Translations under genes and position numbers: made by a program
Shown here: piece after piece, positions 1 to 11,392 of the stretch
Layout: every line of letters begins with the position of its first letter
Position numbering within the stretch: position 1 is the first letter of the stretch
The notes under the pieces: model-generated
The model's input: the letters and a program-made list of their open reading frames with translations, nothing else
Database searches by the model: none
What the model was told of the DNA's origin: nothing
Assembly: GCA_002917075.1 (NCBI GenBank)
Contig: NTMA01000002.1
Coordinates: 992,001 to 1,056,000, forward strand
Length of the DNA: 64,000 bases
Source of the DNA: Hawksworthiomyces lignivorus
Lineage: Eukaryota; Ascomycota; Sordariomycetes; Ophiostomatales; Ophiostomataceae
Reading direction: 5' to 3'

Positions 1-1555
1 ACGGTAGATAGCTATTAGAGGTGTGCTTAGTGCGTTTGTTGTGTGCCTCTTCTCAAGGAGTGCTAAATCTTTGCTAGGAAGCATGGAAAGGTGCATAGCT
101 ATGTGCAAGCGTCTGATGCCCATATGCTTGTTTATTCGTGCTTTTCTTGTTCGTTTTTTTGCCCTTTCATCTTTTCTGTTAAATTCATATTCTATTCGGC
201 TTCATATTTTATTTGAAAATTTTACCTCTTATTATCTCATTTTTCGCAAATAAGCCAATTTCGTCCCATTGTCCAGTTGTTCTTTCCTAACGTATCTAGT
301 GTGGCGGCGCTTTTAACCCTCTTACGACGCTGTATTTTTTTTTTTTTTGGCTTTGGTAATTGCTCCCTCTTTCCGCGCCTCCTTTGCCCCTTCTCTTTCT
401 GCTACGCAATGTTCATACATAGTGTGAGATAGAAATACAGGTAAGATACTCTCTTGCAATGTATGTACTGTGGTGTATGAAATCGTTCGCTCTTTCCTTC
501 CCTCTTGTCCCCACCCCCTGCCGCTGGGGGACCAATGTGCTGCAGGCGCTAGGCTCTAAATATACCACCACCCCCTGGCTTTTGCTCTGGGCGTCCCTCT
601 TTTGCTCTTCACATACGGAATACTTTTTGTGGGCCACGCCTGCCAGAAGTGCCAGAGTGCCCAGAGGTGCAAGAGGTGCAAAGTCTACTCCTACGCCGTA
701 GTGTGCACACATGCACCTCCTCCGCTCCTTCCCTTGCCTCTTTGACGCTTCAAGTTAATATTTCCCCGTCCCGAAGCAAGCGCAACCAACGGCTTCTTTC
801 CTCCTAACTTCTTTCTGCATCCTTCGCTCGCTCTTTCCTCGAGATCGTTGGTTCTGTTCAGTGACCCAATCCTCATCGTCTGCTCTTCCATTTCCTCTAA
901 TCCTCTTTTCTTTCTACTTTACTACATCTCCTCTGCTACTCTACGCCTCCTCTCGTCTCTCGTCGAGATATCGCCTCCGCACGATCCCAACCTAACGCAA
1001 TAGCAAAAGGCCAACGAGCGCGAAAAGAGCCCACACACCCCCCCTTTGCTCTCTCTCCTCTCCTCTTCCACCCGCCCATCCTCTTCCTTCGTCGCCTTCG
1101 CTGGCGCTCCCCGGCGCTTGGCCCCCTCCACAATATCAATTCTACACTTTGTCTTTTTCGCCTCCTTTTTTTGTCATCCTAGAGTCTCATCCTCCTTTAT
1201 CTCTCTTTCTCTGTCTCTCTCTCTCTCTTTGTGCGATCTCAGCTGCCATCATCGCTCTAATGAGCACTGAGCCATAATATCCACCAGGAGAAGGGGCTTC
1301 TTACTGCTTTTTTCCGTATCGAAAGCCTCGAGGACGACAGGATAGGATTTGGAAATAAGAAAAGGGAGATCACATACACCTCGCTGCCGAAGGAGAAAAG
1401 GCAGCTTAATCTGCTACAAGCCTGGTCACGAATGGCAGTAACAGCTCGTCGTTACTGACGTAGAGCTCGCGCCTCCTTCACCTCGATCCCATTCCTCCTC
1501 TACTCTCTTCCATCCCCAGCATCGAGTTGCCGAACCTTAACGGCCCTTGGTCGCC
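1..1555. other. gene-free leader and promoter of the Ste50 gene
   Basis: I see no convincing coding region. The stretch is pyrimidine-rich on the + strand, with strong C/T tracts at about 1172-1232 and 1495-1515, as is common upstream of filamentous-fungal start codons. It therefore most likely holds the promoter and a long 5' UTR of the Ste50 gene. It also carries an 11-bp hyphenated palindrome, CTACGCCGTAG, at 691-701 that recurs in near-identical form elsewhere in the window. Confidence 0.6.
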
Positions 1556-3226
1556 ATGAGCTTCCAACAGGGTACCGCATATGCTGAGTCCGACGCCGAC
1601 GACGAGTACGACCTCGACATTCCCGAAAGCTCACCTACCGATGCCACCGCATCTGAGCTTTCACCCACCGAAACCGACCCTCTCTCTGCCGAACATACCC
1701 CTACTACTTATGGCTATCACGGCGCCGACCGTCTGCCGGAGACACTCATAACCGAATGGACGGCGGAGGAATGCGCGGACTTTGTTGCCACCATCGGCCT
1801 ACAGCAGTATGCTGATGGATTTATCGGTACGTCTTTCTTGCCAAAAACACCAACTGGCTGCTGTTTCTGGTTTGATTTCTCGCTTCTTTTGGCTAACCGA
1901 GATTAGAAAATGAGATCGTAGGCGAGGCTCTCGTAGCTCTGCAGCATGATGACCTGAAGCAGATGGGCATTAACAGTGTTGGCCACCGCTTAACCATCCT
2001 GAAGAGCGTCTACGAGGTCAAGAAGGCTCAGGACGTACCGGTAGAGAGCGACCACTATGTTCCTCTAAGTGAGCTCACCCCCACACTCCATACAAAGGGC
2101 TCAGATTTGGTTGCGGCTTTTCACTGCTCCTCTTCCACGCTTTCCTTGCTAACATGGTTCATTTACAGCCGCCGAGACTGAAGCGCAGTCGACTATGGCA
2201 ACGCTGAAGGATATCAAACACCTTGTTGAACAGCTTCGCCTTCGGGACGAGCGTATGAGCTTGTTTGAGCAAGACCTCCGGCGTTTGACGGACGATTTCC
2301 GTCGTTTGAGAGAGGATGTTCTGCCGGCATTACGCTTGGTCAAGGACGCTCAGCAGCCTCTGCCGCACTTGAGCAACAGCAGCAACAACGCAGACCAGTC
2401 GTACAGTTTCGAAGCCACGATATCACCGCCCGCACCTACACCGCAGTCGGCTGGCCAGTCCATCAGTATCAAGAGGCAGTACTCTACGAGGAAAATGGTG
2501 CCAACAGGCACAACTCCAAAAACTTCGTCCCCTACCCACCTACAAACCACCCACGATCGCATGTTGGCCGAACAGACTCTCGACCCGGCAAATGCTGCCG
2601 AACGTGCCGTTCTTTCGTCCCAGCATCTTGCAGCTGCAAATGGCACCGGCCAGACGATGTCAGCCACGTCTCCTTCGTATCCGTCACCAAACATCCCGTC
2701 TCCCACGTCACCGCCCTCGTCCATGAATGGAACAACGCTTGCCTCTCGCTCGTACCGCTCCGATCAGCCAACTCCGTCCGGCCGAACCACATTTGCGGAG
2801 AGCGACCACGCGTACTCCTCCTCGGTCCGTGGAAGCGCGCCGCGGCGAATGCAAACGCCTTTGCCTGAGACACCAGGCGGCAGCAATGCATCAGTCGAGA
2901 TCTTCAAGTCGTTCCGCGTTAGCATGGATGACCCTTGCTACAAGGTCCTGCCAGCGGCTCTACGACGGTACCAAATCAACGCTCCACCGGATCAATACGC
3001 GCTGTACATTGTCTATGGTGACCAGGAACGCTGCTTGGCTCTGGATGAAAAGCCGCTTATTTTGTTCAAGCAGCTTGACAAGGAAGGAAAGAAGCCCATG
3101 TTCATGCTGAGGAAGACGACAAATGCACAGGTCGATCTGCCAACGGACATACCCGGTAGTGCAGGCCTGAATGCGGCCGCTCGTGGAGCGACAACTGGCT
3201 ATGACCCACCGGGCGGTATTATTTGA
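1556..3226 (+). CDS. STE50: Ste50-like SAM/RA-domain MAPK cascade adaptor
   Basis: Exons 1556-1826, 1907-2068 and 2169-3226 join in frame to give 496 aa. Introns are GTACGT..TAG (80 nt) and GTGAGC..CAG (100 nt). The ATG at 1556 is the first in frame. A SAM domain lies at about residues 61-125 (TEWTAEECADFVATIGL, then NEIVGEALVALQHDDLKQMG, formed only after splicing). A short coiled coil (KDIKHLVEQLRLRDERMSLF) follows. A Ser/Pro/Thr-rich linker leads to a C-terminal Ras-association domain at about 385-462 (FKSFRVSMDDPCYKVLPAAL). SAM, linker, RA is the Ste50 arrangement. In yeasts and filamentous fungi Ste50 tethers the MAPKKK Ste11 to Cdc42/Ras-type GTPases for mating, invasive-growth and osmostress signalling in the cytoplasm and at the cortex; that role is inferred from family membership. 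Length is near the family norm and nothing is broken. Confidence 0.95.
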
Positions 3227-4452
3227 AGAAGTTCTATGTCGCTATCTGGGAAGCGGGGAAGTGTTGGCTGGCGGTGTTTGTCGGTTTTATCGGCATATAA
3301 TGGCTCCTTTTCTGCTCTCTACGACACTCATGCCTCGCACGGCCTAGGCGAGCCGAGCTTTGGAGAAGTAGGACGCGAGACGTTGAGATTATGTGGAGGG
3401 AGGAATCTAAGAAGCATACAGGAAAAACACTATTGTTCGGATCGGTAATGCCAGCGTCTGAAAAGAATTGAAGGGACAGGGAAGCAAGTAAGCGAAGACA
3501 ATAAGCATCAAACAATGGAGCAACGAGCATAGTTTGGACTGTCAGGCACCAAGCTCTTAGCAACAAAATACCCGAAGCGTCAAGCTTGCTGGACTTGGCG
3601 TCTCCCTTGCTATTCATACCCGTGAAATGCGGAGTGAGACTACGTTGACATTAATTGGCGTCTCTCTCAGCATTTTGCATACTTTTGCTGCCCTGCGTTA
3701 TAGGTCACTAATTGTCTATACCCAATGTGCAATGTCAACAGTAGTTGATATCTTTGCAGCTAAGACGACTACGATCAAGGAAGCCTGAGAAGAGGTTTCA
3801 CAGCTCTCTCTATGCTAACTGACGTCGGAGCAATGGGCATGGCAATACGATAAAGGAACAGAATGGCTATAACAGAAATAGCCTCTGGTACATGAACGGA
3901 GTTGGACCTACACTGAATGTATTGGTGTATGTTGCTTTACCGAATCCCACTTGGTTGACCTTGTTTTGATATATTTGGCGTCTTCATTTCCTCATACGTA
4001 CTATCTATTATCTCGCCAGTGATTTCTTCCCACTTTTTTCTTGCCGCTGAAAGGCATTCGTCTTTTTCCGTGTTTTGTATACCATAGCCATACCTCTTTA
4101 CATGTTTTTTTGATTAAATTCATATTCATTATATGATCTATATTACAATAAGCTCCTCATAATAAGGGAGCACGATTCCAACATTCATGATAAACAGTTC
4201 CCCCTGCAGCCAAGGCCGCTTAAACAAGGAACGAGCAAGCTGCAAGAAACGGAAATCCAAGAATATCAAGGCCGCATAAGCGACTCTGGCAGGGCATATG
4301 AATTGCACAATAAATGAACTTTTTTTCTATATTTGGTTAAAGAAAAAGCTATGCATACGTACGCTATGGGTATATCATGAAGCTAACAAAGGAAACAGAC
4401 AAGATAAAGAGAAAACGGGATACAGGAAAACAAAAAGCACTGCCAATTATTT
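3227..4452. other. intergenic, tail-to-tail 3' regions
   Basis: This AT-rich stretch separates two genes that converge, Ste50 (+) and the unknown gene at 4453-6063 (-). It is expected to hold both 3' UTRs and poly(A) sites. Short open frames here lack family signatures and coding-like composition. I see no RNA gene or repeat. Confidence 0.6.
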
Positions 4453-6063
4453 TTAAAAATTTACACTGCGTTTCTTCTGAATGCGACTGTTGGCGGCGGG
4501 GTTGCTCAGAAACCCACCGCCGCCTGCGCCCCCGCTGCTCTTCCTGCTGCTATTGTTGTTGCTGCTGTTGGTGTTCGCGTTGTTGTGGCCCCCGGAAGGC
4601 CCGTGCCACCAATTGCTGAGTGCCGAGTGGTTCGAGGGCCCTGCACTAACCGGCCGCGCTGGCGGAGGCGGTGTCTGATAGTAGCCCAGGTTGCTGCTCT
4701 GCGCGTAGGGGTGCTGCTGGGGCGGCGCCGGGACAGGGCGGGAAGCGGCAGAGGAGGCGGTTGGCCTGGGGGGCAGCTCCTGGCCCTCGACGCCATACTT
4801 TTTGCGCAGCCGCTCCGTCTCCTTGTCGATCTCGGCGGCGCGGCGGCGCTGCTCCTTCTCCTCGGCCTCAAGCATCTTCTTGATGCGCTTCTCCTCCTCC
4901 TGCTCGCGGCGGGCCCGCTCGCGCTCTTCGCGCTCCAGCATCGCCTGCAGACGCTTGGTCTCGGCGTCGATGGCGGCAGCCGAAGGCGTGGCCGAGGCGG
5001 TGGGGATGGCGGCGGCAGACGTGGTCGTGCGCGCGTCGTGGGCGGCGGACGGCGGCGGCGCCTGCTGTTGGTGCTGCTGTGGGCGCGCGGACACGGCGGC
5101 GGCGGCGGCGGCGTGGGCGGCGCCCTTGCGATTTGCGGCGGCGGCGCCCTCCATGTTGAAGGGGTCGGGCCGCGGCACCAGGTAGAGATCGCGGATGACC
5201 TGGCTGCTGAGGAGCAGGGCGAGGTCGAGCCCCTTGCGGTCCTGGACGTCGACGCGCTGCAGGTTGGGCTCGTAGATGGTGACGGCCGGGTCGCGGCCGT
5301 GCTTGTACAGCGCCACAGTAATGTCGGGCTCCTTGCTGCGGTGGGACCCCAGCGCCTGGCCCACCAGGTAGCACGTCATATCCTTGTTGCCCAGGCGGCC
5401 GTCGCGCTTCCAGCGGAACGTGTTCTTGGGCGCGACGATGTTGGCGGCGCCCAGCGCCGCGGCCGGCGGCGGCGTAGCTCTCGACGGCTTGCTGCTGCTG
5501 CTGCTGCTGCCACTGCTGTCCGCAGTCGCAGCCGCCCCCGCCCCCGCCCCCGCCCCCGTCGCGGCTGCTGCCACTGCCGCCGCAGCAGCGGCCTGCCGGT
5601 CCAGGCGGCTGGCGCTGGGCATGCGGAACGTCTCGATGGGCATGTCAAACTCCCACGACTCCGTCTTATTCCAGCTGCCCGGCGTCCAGCGCACGGCGAT
5701 GCCCTGGTCCGGGTTGTACAGCTGGACGACAAAGTTGTCGGGCGTCTTTGCCGTGGGCGGCGCGGCGGCCGCATCGCTGCCGTGGCGCTCCCGGTGCTCG
5801 CGCAGCTCCGCGGCCGAGAGCGTGGGCATGTGCCACTCGGGCGTCACGGCGACCTCGCCGTAGACGACGTCGTCGCTGTTGTAGGGATCGGTCAGGGCGG
5901 CAGCGTAGACGCCGCGGCACTCGGGCTTGGAGGCCGGGTCTGCGATGCGCAGGACATACTCGGGCGCGGGGTCAGAGCCGCTGCGGGTGAAGTAGACGAC
6001 GGCGCTCGAGGGGTGGTCGGGCATGGGCCGAAAGATAAAGGTGGGGAGGTTTTCGTCGAGCAT
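4453..6063 (-). CDS. unrecognised conserved-looking protein with coiled coil and disordered tail
   Basis: A single exon of 536 aa. The ATG at 6063 is chosen; the frame extends slightly upstream without another ATG. I do not recognise the family. Three blocks look folded: about 1-70 (NLPTFIFRPMPDHPSSAVVYF), about 105-165 (FVVQLYNPDQGIAVRW, ESWEFDMPIETFRMPS) and about 225-310 (NTFRWKRDGRLGNKDMTCYL, PDITVALYKHG, ending LYLVPRPDPFN). They are split by Ala/Gly/Ser-rich linkers. After about 380 comes a charged coiled coil (KRLQAMLEREERERARREQE) and a Pro/Ser/Asn-rich tail ending in basic KKRSVNF. There is no signal peptide or membrane segment, so a cytoplasmic or nuclear protein is likely. The Ala/Gly linker is encoded by a GGGGGC repeat at 5533-5558. 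The function is unknown. Confidence 0.85.
   Translation of the reverse strand: MLDENLPTFIFRPMPDHPSSAVVYFTRSGSDPAPEYVLRIADPASKPECRGVYAAALTDPYNSDDVVYGEVAVTPEWHMPTLSAAELREHRERHGSDAAAAPPTAKTPDNFVVQLYNPDQGIAVRWTPGSWNKTESWEFDMPIETFRMPSASRLDRQAAAAAAVAAAATGAGAGAGAAATADSSGSSSSSSKPSRATPPPAAALGAANIVAPKNTFRWKRDGRLGNKDMTCYLVGQALGSHRSKEPDITVALYKHGRDPAVTIYEPNLQRVDVQDRKGLDLALLLSSQVIRDLYLVPRPDPFNMEGAAAANRKGAAHAAAAAAVSARPQQHQQQAPPPSAAHDARTTTSAAAIPTASATPSAAAIDAETKRLQAMLEREERERARREQEEEKRIKKMLEAEEKEQRRRAAEIDKETERLRKKYGVEGQELPPRPTASSAASRPVPAPPQQHPYAQSSNLGYYQTPPPPARPVSAGPSNHSALSNWWHGPSGGHNNANTNSSNNNSSRKSSGGAGGGGFLSNPAANSRIQKKRSVNF
5533..5558 (-). repeat. in-frame GGGGGC microsatellite
   Basis: Four tandem CCCCCG units on the + strand read as GGGGGC on the coding strand. 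They encode the alternating Gly-Ala segment of the unknown protein at 4453-6063. The four G-tracts with single-base loops could form a G-quadruplex in the sense mRNA; that is inference from the pattern. Confidence 0.75.
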
Positions 6064-7698
6064 GGTGGGCAATAAATCGTAGAGAGGGTGAGGGGAGACC
6101 AGAGGAGAAAGGCTGCTGTTCTAAAAAGCCAACTCGGCTCTACTAAAAAAGAGAGAGAGAAAACGAGTGCGAGAAGCAAGATGACTTGGGCGACCTGCAA
6201 ATATAGCTAAGCAAGATCCAGGCACTTCAAGGCACCAAAATTTTTCTCGGTGACCAAGGAAAGACAGTTTCGCTTCGAGAATGACAAAGACGTGTGTGAG
6301 TGTGTAGCCGTCGAACAGGATTTCTTCCAGCCCTCAAACAGTACGAGGCTGAGCGCTATACCGAGACTGGGGTGGGAGGGGCTGAAGCTGAAGGCTGCGT
6401 CAGGAAAGAGAGAGAGAAAGAGAGAGAAAGGCAGAGAATAAGCAGGGGCCTGAAAAGCAAGTGAGCAGAGGAAGAATAGAAAAGAAGGAAAAGAAAGAGA
6501 GAAGCGAAGGAAGCGAACAGACTGGTATCGACAATACGGACAGACCCAGCAAGCGGCAGATCAAAACGGCCTTTTGGTGCAGATATTTGATGGCGGAGGA
6601 GAGACTGGCGCGTACAAAGTGCAGCAAATAGGCGTTTAAGGATGCACTGCGGCGCACTGGCATAATAGTACACTTTATAAAGAGGCTAACCCCAGGAGAG
6701 CCCACCAGCGGAATGCTTGAGCCGGGCCAAGCCCAGCCCCACTCGTTTAGCACACGGCGCGCCCTGTTTGGCCTAAGACAAAAAAGAGGCTGCCTCGCTG
6801 CCGTCGCCACCCAGCCTGATAAAAATAGACGGCGCCCTGTTGCGTAAAGGTGCGTAAAGGCCTGCAGGCAACGACATTTTCTCGCTGTAAAACGCCCAAC
6901 CGGTCAGCCACTAATAATACCAAAAGTATGCGTACGTCGTATTGGTGCAAAACGACTGCAGTGATGTTGGTCGTACGCGTTGCCAAAAACACTAGGGGTC
7001 ACTTTGAGGCCATGGAGCTTGGCCAATTCATCTTTGCGAGAGGCTCACAGCTCATGCAGTCAAGTATTAAATCGGGTCCCCTATTCGAGCTTCCTAGAAA
7101 CCTGAAAGCAGAATATGAAAAGCTTACTGTAATATTCCGAGTCGTGAAGCTCTTCGGAGGGGCAGGCACCTCGCCTTTCTGGAAATAGTAAACTAGCAGA
7201 AACGCAGATGACGAGGACTGTGTGGAGCATTCATGTTCACTGTCTCGGTCTGCTTTGCCGGCGTAGACGCAATGCAACCAGCTAGGGCCATGCTTCGTGT
7301 TCTATTTTGCTCCTCCTACGTCGTAGACAGATCAGAAGGCAACCATATCAGACTCGACGGTGTGCTCGGTGTGCTTGGCAAATAAGCTTGGAATTTCCCA
7401 ATACGTCTAAGATGACAATGCATGATATAAAATAAAAAAATAAAAGATACAATCCCCAAGCTGGTCGGAGCTGGGTTCTTTCGTCCTTGGAGGGACCCGT
7501 TCCCCTTTCTTTCCGTCACACATCTTTCTCTGCCTCTTTGTCCTTCTCTCGTCCCTAAACAATGGATTGCCCATCCAAAACAAAGTCGTGGCAGAGTGTA
7601 TTTTTCATATCGTAACAAAATAATAAATAAATGATGCCCCCCTATCTCTTTCCTTCCTCTCGTTCTCGTCCTCGCCCTTGTTCCGTTCCGTTCCCCTT
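6064..7698. other. intergenic: promoter of the unknown gene and 3' region of Nhx1
   Basis: This lies between two minus-strand genes. The part near 6064-6500 is purine-rich on the + strand (GAGAGA tracts at 6410-6430), i.e. C/T-rich for the minus-strand gene, as expected for its leader. The part near 7300-7698 should hold the exchanger's 3' UTR. A 10-bp direct duplication (TGCGTAAAGG twice) lies at 6841-6860, and CTACGTCGTAG at 7316-7326. No open frame here is convincing. Confidence 0.55.
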
Positions 7699-8992
7699 TC
7701 ACACCTGGCCGGGCCCGTTGCCTCGCCCGTTGCCGCCGTCCAGCAGCAGCTTCGGCTTGATGTAGTCCTCGTCGAGCTGCCGCAGCAGCGCCGTCGGGTC
7801 CTCTGTGCTGAACAGCTGCCGGATTGCTGCCGTGGCTGTGACGCCGGCGCCGATGATTCCTCCAGCGCCTGAAGGTGTGCTGGTTCCGCCAGCTGCCCCG
7901 CTGCCTCCCGCTGCCGATGATGCTGCGCCGCCCGCCGCAGAAGATGATGCCGCGTCGATTCCATAGATCTCCGGCCCCAACGCCGAAGGCGGCAGCGGGC
8001 TGGACCGCCGGCGAGGGGCGGGTGGTGGCAGGTCGGAAGTGTCGATGTCGCTGCCGATATCGGACTCGGTGGCGCTGGCTGAGTAGCCTAGCAGGTCAGC
8101 ACGCTCGCCAGCCTCGCCATTTTCGTCGCCGCGGATAGAGTTCTTACGGCTGAGACTGGACGGCGAGCGGCCAACGGGACCGCTGCTGCCAGGTGGCGGA
8201 TGCGGCGACCGCATGCCGGACGTCCAGCTGCCTCGATCTGCGCTGTCGTCGGCGCTGCCGCTGGGGTAGTAGCCCCGTTTGCTGCCGCCGTTCGCACCGC
8301 CACCACTGCCGCTGCCGGCGGCACCAGGCGTGCTGAGGCGGTTGAGCGGCAAGACGGAGTTGCTTCGTGGCGGGTTGTAGCCAAAGCCGCCGTTCCGCTT
8401 CACGTAGGAGCCGACGACCTCGATGTCGAACTCGTCGTCCGAGTCGATCTCGTCGACCACGCCCGTTCGGATGCCGAGGATCTCCAGCATGCGCGCGGTG
8501 GTGCCGCCAAAGATGATGACGGTGAGCACCACCACGACGAGCACGGTGGCCTTGAGCGCATAGGTGTCCTTGCCGGTCAGCAGCGCGGCCAGCGCCACGC
8601 CGACGGCACCGCGCAGGCCGGCCCAGAACAGCATGGCCTGGTAGTTGTACGGCAGCTCGTCGGCCGCGTTCTGGATGCCGCGGCGGCGCTCGCGGTAGTG
8701 GATGAACCAGTTGATGGCCTTGGACAGTGGGAAGACTGCCACCCAGCGCGCGGCGCACACGGCAATCACGGTGACGATGATCAGCAGCGGCTGGTACTGC
8801 AGGTCCTTCTCGGTGAAGAGGGAGAGGCCGAGATAGATAAAGATGAAATTCTCCGAGAGCTGAGCGAGGACCTGGAAGATGTACTTGGTCGACAGCTGTG
8901 TGCGACGGGACATGTTGAAGTAGGCGTAATGCTTGAGGGTAATGCCGCAGAACAGCAGAGACACGATACCTAGCAGAGAGTTAGCGTTCAGC

Positions 8993-9024
<32 letters not shown>

Positions 9025-10242
9025 GGCGTGCCTTTCTGTGGAAAGTTGGAGCGGAGAATATCACGTACCAGACATCTGGACGGCCTGCGAGAAGAAGTAG
9101 GTGGCGTAGGCAATGAGTACGATCAGACAGCTCTCGATCTTGGGGTAGCGGCGAACATATGTGTACTTGAGGCCGAGGGCAGCTACGATGCCGACGAGGG
9201 CACCGATAAGAAGGCTGCCGAAGAAATCTCTCAAGAAGATACCGGTACCCTTGAAGAGGCTCACGATGCCCGACGACGTGGCCGCGCCGTTCTTGGACTT
9301 CTGCGCCGACTCAAAAATGACAATGGCAATGGCGTCGTTCAGGATGGACTCGCCGAAAATAATCGTGTAGAGCTTCGGGTCGACCTTGTACGAGTTGAAG
9401 ATGGCTAGGATGGTGACGGGGTCAGTGGCAGAGAGGGTGGCACCGACCGAGATGGCGTCGATCCAGTTCATGCTGAGGCCCTCGAGAGGGATGCGCGTGT
9501 ACAGCCAGAGGACGACGCCGATGACGACGGCCGACAGGAAGGTGCCGGCGAAGGCGAATGTGAGGATTGTGCCGATATTGCGGAAGAAGTTGCCCTGGTG
9601 CAGCTCGTAGCCCGAGGAGAGGATGATGGGCGGGAGGAGGAGGTTGAAGAAGATCTGGTAGTCGAAGCTGACGAGGTCGCGAATGCTGTCGCCGGCGCTC
9701 ACACGCAGGATGAGGCCGACCGTCATACCTTTGCGGGAGATTCTGTCAGACCAGGAAGAGCAGGAGACATATGAGACGGCTGCCGCTTACCTGCGAAGAT
9801 GGAGATGACCGTTTCGTGGACGGCTGTGACCTTCTTCTGCTGCAGGGTGTAGCTTGTGAAGAAGGCCACGATAAGCAGCATGATCAGAATAAAGATAGCC
9901 CATGATGCGTAGATTTCCTTCTTTGAGGAGTCGCCGCCTAATCGAGAGAAATAGCAACCATGTCAGTGCCCGTCTTGTCTTTGATTTCCCATCGACTGCT
10001 ACACTTTTCTTGCGTTTTTGAACTTTTGCAAAAAAAATTAGCATGCATACCTTCGGAATCAGTCTCTTCGGCAGCGCGCCCTACACAGAAGAAATCAAGT
10101 CAGTATTTGGGATATGAGACAATGTCGAAGCACTAGACTAAAAGCTGAAAAAGGAACGAAGAAGGAGAAGCAGGAAAAAAAAAAAAACACTTGACGACAT
10201 ACTTGCGAGCTCCACGGCGGAGCCGACCGCCTGCGACCACAT
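7699..10242 (-). CDS. NHX1: Nhx1-type endosomal/vacuolar Na+(K+)/H+ exchanger
   Basis: Five exons in coding order, 10242-10203, 10080-10051, 9937-9791, 9728-9069 and 8969-7699, keep frame and give 715 aa. It is a CPA1/SLC9-family antiporter. A first hydrophobic helix in exon 3 is IYASWAIFILIMLLIVAFF. The amiloride-site-like FFNLLLPPI is at about 99-107, SATDPVT (Asp about 175) lies in the transport core, and GESILNDA carries the Asn-Asp pair (about 203-204) typical of electroneutral exchangers. About 12 membrane segments end near residue 470 and a Ser/Gly-rich cytosolic tail follows. Nhx1 exchanges luminal H+ for K+/Na+ in late endosomes and vacuole, controlling pH and trafficking; the location is inferred from similarity. 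Exon 1 encodes only 13 residues and is the least certain part. Intron 4 (8970-9068) contains a 28-base T run. Confidence 0.94.
8997..9024. repeat. 28-base T homopolymer in an intron
   Basis: An uninterrupted T run on the + strand lies within the fourth intron of the exchanger gene, so it reads as poly(A) in the pre-mRNA. It sits between the donor at 9068 and the acceptor at 8970. Its length may vary between strains or be a sequencing artefact. Confidence 0.85.
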
Positions 10243-11392
10243 GGCGTCTCACTTTCTTGAGCGGCTTCTCGCCGTTCGCAGGCTGGTATTCTCCGGGTCT
10301 TGGACTAATTCTGGCTTTCAGCTTTTTCTTCGTCGCTCTCGATCGTTGGTTGTTCTCGTATTAATTCGTCAACAGGCTGATTGCAGCGACGGCTACAGCG
10401 CTCGATCGTGACGTAAACAGCGGCAGCTGACGCGGATGCTCCTGCAGAAGCGGCCGGACCAAGGACGAGGAACCATGAACAGCAGCGTCAAGAAGAGGAA
10501 CACGGAGCAGTCAATGGGGTGGCGCTGTTGACAAGAGAGACAAATATGCGGGATGGTACAGGGTGCCGATATGTGTGGAAGACAGAGAGAAAAGCAATAC
10601 GAAAGTACGGGAGTCGATGCGGCGTATGTGTTTGGTTTTCAAGATAATAGTTCAAATGACCAGGCAGTAGCCAATCTCGACGTGCTATAGCGCCATATGG
10701 GGGGGGCGGAGCGAGGGAGGGAAGATGGAGGGCGGGAAGGAGGGTATAAGCCTACGATTCAAGGTTCAAGCCACATTCCAGCGCAGGTACGAGTACGAAA
10801 GCACTGTGTAGCACTTACCCTGGCAGCGGTTTCACCCGCTGTAAGAAATAGGGAGCGATTGGCAGGAGCGATTGGCAGGAGCGATTGGCAAGAGCCAAGA
10901 GCGGTCCTTTCCAGCGATAAAAGCGAGAGGCTGGCGGCCATGACTAATCACGCGATCTAGCCGCAAAGCGCAGGAGGCTATGACTGAAGCAGGTAAAAGA
11001 TCGACGTCAAAAGAGGCCAAGAAGGCAAAAGGCTTTCTCTCTGCCCGGACCTATTCGAATTAAAGCCTACGTGTATACTCCGCTCAGACGCGTAGGAGGG
11101 CCGTATGCCGTACATACGTACATACACACAGGACATAGTGCCGTATCTTATCTGTTTTTTTCTTACCTCAGCCGAATTTGATCCACACTTTCAAACCTCC
11201 ATCCCAGCAGCCTTCAAAACAGTTTGCGACATGCGGCCTGTCCACCGCCCCTCTGCCCAACGGTCCATGGTCTAGACAGGAAAAAAAGGAAAGCCAACCC
11301 GACAGGGACGACGCTCGCTCACGGTTTCTGATCCCCCCCTTCCCCCCTCCTCCACCCCCACCGCTTTGTTATATTCTCTGCGCCCGCTCGCC
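10243..11392. promoter_or_regulatory. divergent promoter between Nhx1 and the capping enzyme
   Basis: The exchanger (-) and the guanylyltransferase (+) are transcribed away from each other from this 1.15-kb interval. It holds a G-rich block at 10699-10744 followed at once by TATAA (10745-10749), three 13-bp tandem repeats each with an inverted CCAAT box (10852-10890), and C-rich tracts at 11335-11365 just upstream of the capping-enzyme ATG. The short open frames inside look non-coding. Confidence 0.65.
10852..10890. repeat. 3 x 13-bp tandem repeat with CCAAT boxes
   Basis: Three perfect contiguous copies of GGAGCGATTGGCA. Each contains ATTGG, the reverse complement of the CCAAT box bound by the fungal HAP/NF-Y complex. 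The array lies about 500 bases upstream of the capping-enzyme ATG and about 610 bases upstream of the exchanger ATG. Binding is inferred from the core motif only. Confidence 0.85.

Noticed and set aside
4585..6075. 496-codon plus-strand frame antisense to the unknown gene at 4453-6063
   Set aside because: It is a mirror of GC-rich coding sequence: Leu/Gly/Arg-dominated, without recognisable blocks, while the minus-strand reading shows ordered domains and a coiled coil.
6850..7188. 112-codon plus-strand frame
   Set aside because: It begins at a non-ATG codon, lacks splice or promoter context and shows no family signature; a shorter ATG version remains possible but unsupported.
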